This document shows, one piece after another, positions 13,088 through 23,000 of a stretch of 64,000 nucleotides of DNA. The translations under genes were made by a program, and so were the position numbers. The number at the start of each line of letters is the position of its first letter. The first letter of the stretch is position 1. The notes beneath the pieces are model-generated. The model saw only the letters and a program-made list of their open reading frames with translations, was not told the origin of the DNA and did not search any database. The DNA is from Caenorhabditis elegans (Eukaryota > Nematoda > Chromadorea > Rhabditida > Rhabditidae): contig NC_003283.11 of NCBI RefSeq assembly GCF_000002985.6, positions 6,882,001 to 6,946,000 of the forward strand, written 5' to 3'.

Positions 13088-14761
13088 ATGCTCCTACGTG
13101 ATGAGCAGGTTCCGTTGCTTTTAAAACGGAAGCACGTCGTCTCGGGATATCGGCCTCTCAATCAACCACCATCGTTTTACTTCAGATCAGCTTTCTCGTC
13201 GCACAATGAAGTGGTAAGTTTTCAGCAAAAAATTCGAATAAACTACTTTCTAGGGATTAGTTCACAAACTTAAAAAAATTGATTAATTTTCAGTTCAATG
13301 TTTGGACTCATTTCATTCCGGCAATCATCCTGCTTTTCGCGTATCTCATTCCTGAAATTCTTGCCCCACTGCCACGTGTTCCAGTATTAATCCTCCAAGT
13401 TGGCATTTTCCTGTTGTTAATCGCTTCGTCACTTGCTCATCTGATGCATTCTCGTTCCGAACTCGACCACGTATTTTGGTTTCTTATCGATTTTTCTGGA
13501 ATTGCGCTTTTCGGAATCACAATTGGATTGCAACGCTATAGCTCCAGTGATGATATGAGTTTGATTATGAAAATTGTATGTTTCCCGGATTTTTTTAACA
13601 TCAAAATATTTAATTTTGCAGATTTATGTACCTCTTCTCCTTGTCGTTGTTCTTGGCGGTCAGTACTTTTCAACGTGCTACCTCTTCGTGTATAAGCCAC
13701 ACTACAAACGACGAATGGAGCTACGAATGGGCTCTTGCTTCCTTCTTGCATGCTGGCTCTACATTCCATTGCACTATAGATATCAAGTAAATCACATATT
13801 CATTCATTTTTATCTATCCCTTTTTGTATATAAATTAATAATTTGCAGTCCGAAGGAAGCGGGGGTGACGCTGCTCTTCCTCTACACTCGAGAGCTTTTC
13901 AATGGCTTGTGTTCTCTGGAATTTTCATGGGAGCTCATATTCCTGAACGATTTGCTCCGGGAGTTTTCGATATTGTTGGTTATGGACATCAGGTAAGATT
14001 TAGAACATATGGAGTAACGTTTTGAAAAAATGTTGTGTTCACGGAAATCATTTTCAAATACGATACACATTTTAGAGGCCATTTTTTATTTAACAATCTC
14101 CTGTTTGTTAGTTCTAAGTTCTTGAATTAATTTTCAAAAACGTTTAAAATATATTTAAAAACATACATTTCTAGGAATTGATCGAAAATGAACTGAAATT
14201 ATAATACCGTATATCCTCTATTAGTTTTGCACCCCTTTGCTCAACTTTGGCAGCTCATATCTCAGTAGTCCTTTGTTCTATAGAAAAGTTGTCAACTGAT
14301 AAAATATTTGTTAGATGTTTTTCTATAGTATGTAGTTTGTTAATTATTTATGTGTTCAAAACAAAATGAGATATGAGCTGTCAAAGTTGAGCAAAGGGGT
14401 GCAAAACTAATAGAGGATATACGGTAACTCAATTTTGAAAAGGGGCAATTTTATGTTAGAACCTCATTCCATTACTAGATTTTCAGTTTTTTTAAAACAG
14501 TTTTACAGCATTTTTTAAGTCTTTGAAAGATTTATTCAATTACTAAAAACTGTTCATTTTTAGCTCTTCCATTTGTGCATCGACATGGTTGCTTGGAATC
14601 TCCTTGATGCGGCTCACATCGACTGCTCGAGTGACGAAGGACATGTTCATTTGCCTCGAAATATTGTTGCTGTCATAGCATTATTTGCATCAATCGGTCT
14701 CATTGGATTCAATGTGTATAGAATGATGCAGAAGGCAATCACACGAAAATACGACGAATAG
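13088..14761 (+). CDS. paqr-3: PAQR-family (progestin/adipoQ receptor-like) membrane protein
   Basis: Seven-helix membrane protein of the PAQR/haemolysin-III superfamily, whose members act as putative zinc-dependent hydrolases or lipid sensors. Exons 13088-13213, 13294-13575, 13622-13786, 13849-13992 and 14564-14761 join to 915 nt (304 aa). Family marks: the N-terminal motif GYRPLNQPPSF, then NVWTHF at the first helix; SSLAHLMHSRSELDHVFW with its conserved Ser and His; the acidic LIDFSGIALFG; PERFAPGVFDIVGYGHQLFH near the C-terminus, giving the paired HxxxH metal ligands. All zinc-site residues are present, so the protein is probably intact. The symbol paqr-3 rests on memory of this gene next to unc-70 and odc-1; the family call is firmer than the symbol. 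The last intron carries a small inverted-repeat transposon. Confidence 0.85.
14205..14426. mobile_element. hairpin MITE in the last paqr-3 intron
   Basis: A 222-bp element with 60-bp terminal inverted repeats (14205-14264 and 14367-14426) that differ at a single position. The ends read TACCGTATATCC...GGATATACGGTA, which fits a TA target-site duplication of a Tc1/mariner-type non-autonomous element. It has no coding capacity. The near-identity of the arms suggests a young or constrained copy. Confidence 0.8.
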
Positions 14762-15024
14762 TTCCAACTCTAATCAATTCTTATTTCATTTTTCCTCCAA
14801 ATTAGTCATAGGATTTTCTGAACTGTGTTACGCAGATCTCATTTATGATTTTGATTTTTGAAATTTCATTTTCGGGTTTATAATTTTCACGCAAAGACGC
14901 AAAACTTGATAAACTTTTTTTTCTGAACTGTTGTCACGTGTTTAAAAAAATTATCAAAGAAAAAACACGATTTTTCAAGAATCATATTTATTTTATTTAT
15001 TTTCAAATTTATACTCGTCACAAT

Positions 15025-16456
15025 ATGACAGCAGCTCCAACTATAATTCAATTGAGCAATGGCGACAGAGTAAATCGTTTCACGGTTTTCAAAAAACTTG
15101 GAGAAGGTACATTCGGAGCAGTGTATGCTGTGCGAGATGATGCTGGGGCGGAACATGCACTGAAAGCTGAGTTGGCAACAGAGAAGATACCGGTGAGTTG
15201 GCAAAACGCTGCGAAAAAACAGGAACAAAACTGAAATTGATGTATAATTTTAGTTGCTGAAATTGGAGTTGTATGTGATGCAGAAGCTGTCTATGAAGGG
15301 ACCCAAGCACATGGCCACTCTTATTGGTATATTATTTTTCTCTTGAAAAGAAAGTCTAAACTCTATTATTCAGACAAGGGACGCCACGAGAACTTCAACT
15401 ACATTGTCATGAAATTTCTTGGAAAATCCCTGCAAGATGCAAAGAAAACAGGACCAGATGGCCATTTGACATTGGGTTCAGCGATCGGAGCTTCGATCCA
15501 GTGTTTGGAGGCCTTGGAAGAGCTACATTGGTGTGGGTTCTTGCATCGAGACGTGAAGCCTGGCAACTTCTGTCTCGGAAGAGCAGAACTCGGCGAGCTC
15601 CGCAAGATCTTCGTTCTCGATTTCGGATTGTGCCGAAAATTTGTGGATGACCGAAATGTGATGTTGCAGCCGAGACGGAAGGCTCCATATCGGGGAACAC
15701 CTCGCTATGCGCCAATCGCATCTCATAATAGAGCGGAACATGGAAGAAAGGATGACGTCGAAAGCTGGTAATTTACTGAAATTTACCCTATTCCCCATAC
15801 ATGGGACGTTAAAATTTTGAGAGCAAAGAGAGAAACAGAAAAATAGTCCGAAAAGAAATTCGAACCACGTGGCAAGGGTGGCAATGAACACATGCATAAG
15901 GCTACTTATCGATTCTATAATACAACACCTGAAACACGTTTTAATACAAATTTTTTCCTGCCCATTTCTCTGTCCATTCTCCAACCGTTCATTTCCCTGG
16001 GACCCCACTGCAGAATTTTGTGAATGAAAAATTATCTGAACGCCCGCTTGAGTTGTCAGGGAACGACGCGATTAAAACCCAGTTTTTTTTAAATTTGAAA
16101 ATATACATGTTTTTTTAGGTTCTATATGCTCGTCGACTTTACCAATGCAGCTCTTCCTTGGAAAGTTGTGAATGAGATCCCACAGGTTGGTGAAATGAAG
16201 AAGAACTCTCGTTTTGATCCACTCGTGACTCAATTATTGGCTGGATGTCCGGTAGATGAGTATCGCCTGATCATGAAGTTAGTCTCTACAAAAATGTACT
16301 TATTCGTAATATTCAATTTCTAGCCATATCGATGGTCTTTCATTCTTCATGGAGCCCAATTATGGATTAATCTATTCAACACTGAAAAGACTGATGCAAA
16401 CCAGAAATATCCAAGAATTTCCGTACGATTGGGAGGCTGAGTATGCTGTGAAATAA
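15025..16456 (+). CDS. CK1/TTBK-type protein kinase
   Basis: Small Ser/Thr kinase of the casein-kinase-1 group, a family greatly expanded in nematodes and often sperm-enriched. Exons 15025-15192, 15254-15326, 15374-15767, 16119-16277 and 16324-16456 join to 927 nt (308 aa), a bare catalytic domain. Visible elements: glycine loop GEGTFG (26-31), ALKAE with the ATP lysine (about 47), catalytic loop HRDVKPGN (138-145), DFG (163-165) and the CK1-type activation segment RGTPRYAPIASH in place of APE. All catalytic residues are present. It lies 263 bp after the PAQR stop on the same strand; its 3' end converges on odc-1 with 127 bp between stops. No regulatory domain is seen. The individual gene name is not recognised. 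Confidence 0.88.
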
Positions 16457-16551
16457 TAGAACTTCGATTGTCGTTAAATGAAAGATCACACTTTTTGTTC
16501 CTTTTTTTGTGATCAAGTTTCGAAATCAACAAGAATGCTAACAAAAGAATA

Positions 16552-16557
16552 TTTATT
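16552..16557 (-). terminator. odc-1 poly(A) signal
   Basis: AATAAA on the minus strand about 27 nt after the odc-1 stop, giving a very short 3' UTR that meets the end of the convergent kinase gene. Confidence 0.7.
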
Positions 16558-16583
16558 TTCCGACACAATAATTTAGACAAGAA

Positions 16584-17956
16584 TCAAACATGAGTTGAGT
16601 CACGAATGCTCTCCCACATTTCCTCGCTCATCACATACATCGGCACAGGCTTCGAAAATCCATTGAACGTGGTGGCAGCGGCAAGAGTGTACGCTCCCAT
16701 GTCCGGATAGTAGAGCCATTCTCCAACATTCATCTTTGGCATCAACTTCTTATCCTCGACAAGATCTAGACTGTCGCAAGTTGGCCCCCAGATTGTTGAC
16801 ATGAACTTCTCGTTGCGATCAGTGTCAAAAAGCGGGGATCCGATTGGATGAGCATGATCGAAGAGGATGCAGTTGAACGATCCGTAGACTCCGTCGTTGA
16901 TGTAGTACATGTATCCATGATCAGCGCAGTCTTTTGGATCCTTTGTGATTTTGGAAGCAGGAACCTCGGTGGCATGAATGATGTTTGCAACAAGAGAAAA
17001 TGGACCGGCTGCGAAAAATCTTCCTGGTTCAGCAATCAGGCGCTTGTTGGTGTCTGGAAAGAACTCATCAAGAGCATCACGAATTGTCTCGGCAATCTGA
17101 AAAAAAATTAATTACATTAGAACTTAGTAGTTTTAAAATTTACCTTCTCGAATGGGTTATGATGTTCGGCTCCTGGAAATCCACCACCCATATCAATAAT
17201 ATCCATCTTGAATCCGAGCCCTTCTCCAATCTCACACAAGTTCTTGGCATGCTGAAGAGCATTCCTGTAGGCAGATGCGTCGTTGCATCCCGATCCAACG
17301 TGGAAAGAAATCCCAACAACATTAATTCCCTCTTCGGAAGCCGTCTTAAGAAGTTGTGGTGCAGCAATAATTGGGTCGGCTCCAAACTTCAAATTGAGTG
17401 GGCACGTAGCAGTTGGGTCAGATACAGCAATGCGGAGGATCATTCTGAAAATTTAGAAAATAATTTAACTTTTCCAATCAAGAATTTATGTTTAAACTTA
17501 CTCAGCATTTGGATGAAGCTTGGCAATTTTAAGAAGTTCCTCCGGGTTATCAAAAGTCATCATTTTGACATCACGGTCCATTGCGTGAGCAATAAAACTG
17601 CGTGTTTTGCATGGGTTGGCATAGATGATACGTTCCGCAGAAACACCGGTCCCCATAACAATATCGATTTCATCTTTGCTAGCACAATCGAATCCACATC
17701 CCAGAGAGGCAAGAATGCGAATAAGAACCAAATCAGTGTTGCACTTGACTGCATAAAATGGCTCAATCATCGGGAGCTCTCTCTTCCAAAGCTGGAATCT
17801 CTCGATAATCTTATCAAGGTCAACGAGCATGAAAGAAGAGTCATTTTCTTGCAAATCCTTGCTGGCAGCAATGTCACGGCACATTTGGAGTTGATCAACT
17901 TGCTTTGGAAGCACGCCAATCTTGTTGTCACCAATAATTTCGAATTGAGAAATCAT
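16584..17956 (-). CDS. odc-1: ornithine decarboxylase
   Basis: Pyridoxal-phosphate enzyme that decarboxylates ornithine to putrescine, the first step of polyamine synthesis; cytosolic homodimer. Exons 17956-17502, 17444-17144 and 17096-16584 join to 422 codons plus stop. Active-site marks: PFYAVKCN with the PLP lysine (about 71), HVGSGC, the glycine-rich GGGFPG, EPGRFF, WGPTCDSLD with the catalytic Cys and Asp, and GAYTLAAATTFNGF. The chain ends about where the mammalian enzyme begins its C-terminal PEST/degradation tail, so that tail is missing. The first AUG of the leader exon is the ODC start. Just 5' of it lies a non-AUG open frame (17984-18187) likely to control translation. Confidence 0.96.
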
Positions 17957-18223
17957 TTTTCAAGTTATTAGAGTTGGGGGATCTCAGCTCCAAGGAGGCG
18001 CTCCTGCACGCAAAGGATCGTAGATGTACTTGTAGCAGACGGCAGATACGACGACGATTCCGTCGAAGTCGATATCTGTGGGGATGTAAGCCGGAAGCCG
18101 GGCTGCGGACGCCGCTAGCCTCTTTGATTCGTCAACACGAGAGATTTTCTGGCAATGGGTCTTCCCAGGTGTAAGATCAAAACGCTGCTAGCAAACTCTG
18201 ACGGTTAGCCACAACGTTAAGAA
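17957..18223 (-). promoter_or_regulatory. odc-1 5' leader exon
   Basis: The exon containing the odc-1 AUG starts at 18223 after a long T-run and CAG, so its first 267 nt are leader. The sequence upstream (about 18230-18400) is AT-rich, as expected of an outron joined to a spliced leader, although an unrecognised 5' exon is also possible. No AUG occurs in the leader before the ODC start. Confidence 0.65.
17984..18187 (-). CDS. non-AUG upstream ORF in odc-1 leader, ending PPWS-stop
   Basis: Between the acceptor at 18224-18226 and the odc-1 AUG there is no ATG, yet one frame is open for 67 codons with strongly coding-like codon choice (ATC, TTC, GAC, GTC, TAC). It is bounded upstream by TAG (18188-18190), stops at 17984 and ends 27 nt before the odc-1 start. 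The last residues are GAPPWS-stop. Near-cognate starts in frame include ATC at 18145-18143, preceded by AAA. Established knowledge: vertebrate antizyme-inhibitor mRNA, an ODC paralogue, has a conserved upstream frame started at a non-AUG codon whose Pro-Pro-Trp stalls ribosomes at high polyamine and represses the main ORF. I infer the same role here. An alternative is a C-terminal exon of a separate, unrecognised gene. Confidence 0.6.
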   Translation of the reverse strand, partial: QRFDLTPGKTHCQKISRVDESKRLAASAARLPAYIPTDIDFDGIVVVSAVCYKYIYDPLRAGAPPWS

Positions 18224-18417
18224 CTGAAAAAAAAACATATTAGAATTGATAGAAACAATGGAGATCGAAAAAACAGTTAGAAAATGTAGGTCAAATTGCT
18301 CGAAAATTTTTTGCGTGTATAAGAAAAAGGGCACACACGCAGTAGACAGAAACGAGGTGTTGGTCAATCGAAGAAATGTACACATAGACGATACGATCTA
18401 ATAACGAGACGGAATGG

Positions 18418-18448
18418 CTTATCACTGACCACCGTGTATCTATTTATA
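18418..18448 (-). promoter_or_regulatory. TATA box and GATA site upstream of odc-1
   Basis: On the minus strand TATAAATAG (18448-18440) is followed by GTGATAAG (18425-18418). The first is a good TATA box placed for initiation near 18410; the second fits an intestinal GATA-factor site. Role inferred from position only. Confidence 0.45.
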
Positions 18449-20015
18449 CTGTTGGCAGGAAATAGGCGGAGTCAACTTTGGAGAGAGGAAATGGTGATGA
18501 TGTGGTGTAGCGGTTGGGGGATGCCAGTCATGAACAATGGGTGCAGGGTGTACCCGCGTTTTATGACGGGGAGGAGGAGACGGGTGGCGATCAAAAGACA
18601 AAGATAGAACGTCCGAGTGCAATGTACCTGTATATACCAGATGGCATTATAGTGGTTTAGAGTGACGTTTGTTGTATTAGGCCAACTCGAGTTTTGGAGC
18701 AGTAACAAGGTTTTATGTGCTATACTGTGACTTATTTCTGAACCAATAAAAACATTTTTAAAGCAAAAATAATTAAAATTTTCAAATGAAGCTGGCCTAT
18801 TCTAATTTAGAGCATACACCTACATAAAATTCTGACCGATCGTTAAAAACTAACGAAACAGTACAAACGTGTGATTGCGAAAATATAAAATCGAAAGGAA
18901 AACTTTGATCTGACTAGTCTAATGATAACATTGTATAGAAAACATACAACTGACATCAGCTTACGTTTCCCATCATTTATAACAACCTTCTCTTGTTCAC
19001 ATGAATTCGGTCAACAATTAGTCACGTTTCCACCCTCTTCTGTAACACATTCGCCCAGCTTCATTTTCTCGTTTTCCCCCGTCTTTGATTTCTTGGCGAG
19101 TGCACTCGACCCGTGTAACTATCACAAACGTCAATTTATTTACGGCATCTGGGGCCTATTCTGGTCTCCTTTAACTTCGTGACGAATCTCAGTCGTTTGA
19201 TTGTTCGGCGACGTAGTTGGTCTCTACCGTACCTGGTCCATTTATAATTTATCAATTTGCATATCAATGTGATAATATCACATTGCCCCATTGTTATGCG
19301 TCGATCGTCTTCACACACACCACAAACTACTTCTTTTTGATTCTTTTGTGACATTTATGTGGTGCAAGTCTCAGACTCGAGGAGCTGCAAAATGCATTGT
19401 TTGAAAATATTTCAACGACATTCCATTCCATGAATCAGCTTATCAAAAACTGTTCTTTGGACTCGCTTTCAAAAAGGGAGTTGATCAGAGATCATGTGAT
19501 TTTCATGCTTCTGATTTGACAAAGTATCCGTACCATAAATTTAAAAAGCAGTTTTAATAGAATACTGGGACCTTTCAAAAAGTAAGACTAGAATGGCGGT
19601 TTTCTTGCCTAAAAATGCTATTAAACTTCACGTTTAGACACCGGAAGTTTTATACTCACCATCATTTTTGAAATGATGAAATTTGTTATTTGTTCATAAT
19701 TTTTATTATTATTAAAACATATAAAATGAAACTAGAAAATACAAAAATAGTTGTTTATCACCCAAAGTGGTTCGCTAAGGCACGTTTGAAGTTATGATTT
19801 GGTTGTTTGAAACGTTGAAAAAATATAACAATTAAACAGACTAAAAACGTCGCTCAATTCTGAATAATAACGAAGAACGACATATTCCATAAAAAATTGA
19901 AAAAGAATATCAGAATCGAAAAATACTAGTGATGAGAATTGGAACGAATAACACCTAAACATTGAGTTGACCCGAAACATTTGTTCTATTAAGAATTCTG
20001 CTGATGAAAGATTTT
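18449..20015. other. odc-1 upstream region and unc-68 3' UTR
   Basis: No coding exon recognised. The part next to 20015 should be the unc-68 3' UTR, with AATAAA on the minus strand near 19700. A perfect inverted repeat, CAATGTGAT/ATCACATTG around AAT, lies at about 19265-19285. The remainder is probably odc-1 promoter. Confidence 0.45.
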
Positions 20016-23000
20016 TTATGATTGGAGCAATTGATCCTCGTACTGTTTGACGAAACACTCTCCGACAGGGAAGAAGTCCCAGTCTCGATTATCGTACTTC
20101 TCACGTACGTACGTTTCTTGACCAGTGTACTCTGTTTCGTCTTTGTTGACCAGATGTTGTAAGAAGAACCTAGAAGTTTGAAAAGTTAGAACAGTTGAAT
20201 AAAAGCATTTAACATACAGGTAATTGGCAAAGTTGTGCTCTTTGGTGGTGTGAATTTCGAAGCCTCGAGGCATCCGATCAAACGTTTCTTTGCCGATGTC
20301 GCAAATGAAACATGATGACTCGAGCTTCTCAGTTGCAGATTCTTGTTGATCACGAAGCTCTCCGAAAGCGTCGATGATCAAACCTAAAAATGTTCAATTT
20401 TTGGAAGAGGATGTTGCATCATATTTTATCAAAGCGACAGTTCAATTTAGAATTGATAACCCTCGAAGTTTTTGAGAGCTATTTTCAAGTGGAATCAGAA
20501 TCAGAGAGCACTATTTTGTTTCAAAGTTGGTGATGAAGTTCAGCGACTTACCCTGCATGATAGCAAGAAGAATAATAATGACGAAGAAGAAGAATGAGAT
20601 GTCGTAGAACATTCTTGGATATTCCAAATCGTCGCCATATGGACTCTCGAGCTCATCTCCAATACCTCCACCGGCACGCACTCCGGCATAAAAATGGTAA
20701 ATGAAACAGGTGAGCATATTGTGACACTTTCGATCTGGCTCTTCGCCCTCTTCACCCTCTTGAACATAGAATTTACGGAAGAAATTGAACGCGATGACAG
20801 TGTAGAGATACACGACTACAAGTGTCATCATGATGGTGAGAATGAGTTGTTGCAAGTTGTGTGTAACTGATTGAAGAATAGCCTTTAACATAGGGAATGA
20901 GAGCACGACGTCAATCAAGTGGAAAGCGTAGAAGAATGGTGATAGGAACACTCCGCACGCTGAGCAGAGAAGGTATCCAACACGGTACAGGAATTGCCCA
21001 TTGGTAAGGATCACACCAATCCACAACCAGCAGGAGTATCTGTAGTCGTAGCTGGAATCTGTCGACATTTTCTCTTCTCCCAAGATCGAAGTCAATGTCT
21101 CCTCGTCTACTTGATCCTTGAACTTTGAACGAGTCTTTCTGCGGACAAACTTGTCCCAGTACATCATCGGGAATGACTTTGCAGAGACAACAATTCTATC
21201 AAGATACCACATGAAAGTATCCACAATTCCTAGTTCTTCCGAGTCTTCTTCAGTTATCCAGCAACCATCGAACATCAATTTTCTGGCAATTTCCTTCTCA
21301 CGCTTGAAAGTGATAAGTGGAATCTTGAGTTGATAGAATGAGACCAAAAGAGCAAATGAAGTAGACAAATGAAGAACACTAATCCAATAAAGAATTTGTG
21401 CTAACATCCATCCAGTGATCTCATATTCCACGTATGGGAATTGCATTCCTGTTATGAAGATCGATTCAAGAGCATCTTCATCGTCGTCTCCTTCCGATGC
21501 AGCTTCAGCTAAAAAACTTATTTTTTAAAAAGCAAAACCGCATTTATCGAAACATACCATTTTCAGCATGTGAGATATCTACTCTGTGGAACAAAAGAAT
21601 AACATTGATGAAGAAAGCCAAGTACAAAGTGATCTTTTCGATTGTTTTGAAGTTTCTTGCAAGCATATTCTGGAAATATTTAAATATTGAGTTTTTGTAC
21701 ATCTGTAACACTTGAGAAACTTACAAGTATAGATCCGCGGCTCTTTGTGGAGTTGGACTCCGCAATCTTCGGCTCGTATTGACCTTGCTGGAAGTCAGCT
21801 TCCGACTGGAGCTGAACCATTTGAGGTGCACCGATAGATTCATAAATGCTTGGTGCCTTGCTTGCTGGAGAAGTTGGGGATGTTGGTGGGGAAGTTTCTT
21901 GATTAAGAGGTTTTTCTTCTTCTAATACTGTTTCAGGAGTTTCTGGTCTTTCAGGTGGCACGAAGTCTGGCAATGAGTTAACATTCAGATGATCTGCATT
22001 CATACCGACTCCGAAGGCAGTCACTCCAACATGAGAATGATGGAATTCTTGTATAATTGGAGGATTGAATGATGGATGTCTGAAAAAAAAGAATATTTTT
22101 TCTAACTTAGTTTTGAGATTCACACATACTCATTATTCATCTTTGCTTGTTCCTTTTCTTGTCTCGCGGCTTCTTCCTCTTCAGATGACGTCGTCAGGAA
22201 ATAGCCGAATCTGAATATTGTCATGAGAAGGAGATATCCTGCCCAACCAATCGCCAATCCTGCTCTGATGAAAAGAATTATGACTGCATAAAGCAATTGT
22301 GTCCATGACATCTGTCGAACCGAAGATGAAACATTCCTCATCGTTGTTGAAATGTTTTGAGGACTGAGTGCTGACGCTGCCGAGATACCATAGTTGTAAC
22401 CGCTCTTGAATGTTTCAGAAATGTGGCTGAAATTATGAGTTTTATTTTCTAGAACTACTAAATTATAAAAATAACTTACTCTGCAGAAGTTTGTTGCAAG
22501 AAATAGTCTCTCTGTTTGATAGCTCTTTCCATCTTGGTGTCACTATCCCCAGAAGAAATCGCCGCGGCATGCTGCATTTCAAAAATAGTGTCTTCACAGA
22601 AATTGATGAAAGCTTCAAGTTTTCCTTGGTCACCGCCATCGTCTTGCAAAACATTGAAAAGGAACGAGTTCTTCGAATCCCTAATCTGTTGTTTTCCCCA
22701 TTGTTCCAGCCACGATTCTTGAATTTCAAAGTAAATTTTCTCAACTCTCTTTGATGATCCCATAATCTCGATTCTTCCAAGGAATGGGTCAAAGTATTCC
22801 AGAAGTGTTTGAGCCTTCTCTATGATCTTTTCGAGTCTTGGATCATTTGTGATGTGCTCCTTCAGGTTGACAAGCAGCACTGCCAAGTTAAAACCAATGT
22901 CTCTCGCAGGATTGTGGAATCGTTCAGTGAATTCCATGTAGTCAACTTTTCCATCGTTGTTAACATCAGTACACATCATCAGATATGTAATATCTTCTAC

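Noticed and set aside
16985-17971. 328-codon + strand frame across odc-1
   Set aside because: Antisense of odc-1 exons and introns; no homology, and the real codons lie on the other strand.
17974-18174. 66-codon ATG-started + strand frame in the odc-1 leader
   Set aside because: Codon use is poor and Arg-rich; the minus frame over the same bases has clear coding bias.
18188-18385. 65-codon ATG-started minus frame upstream of the odc-1 leader exon
   Set aside because: It reads through the T-run and the CAG acceptor at 18224-18226, so it is outron or intron rather than mature mRNA.
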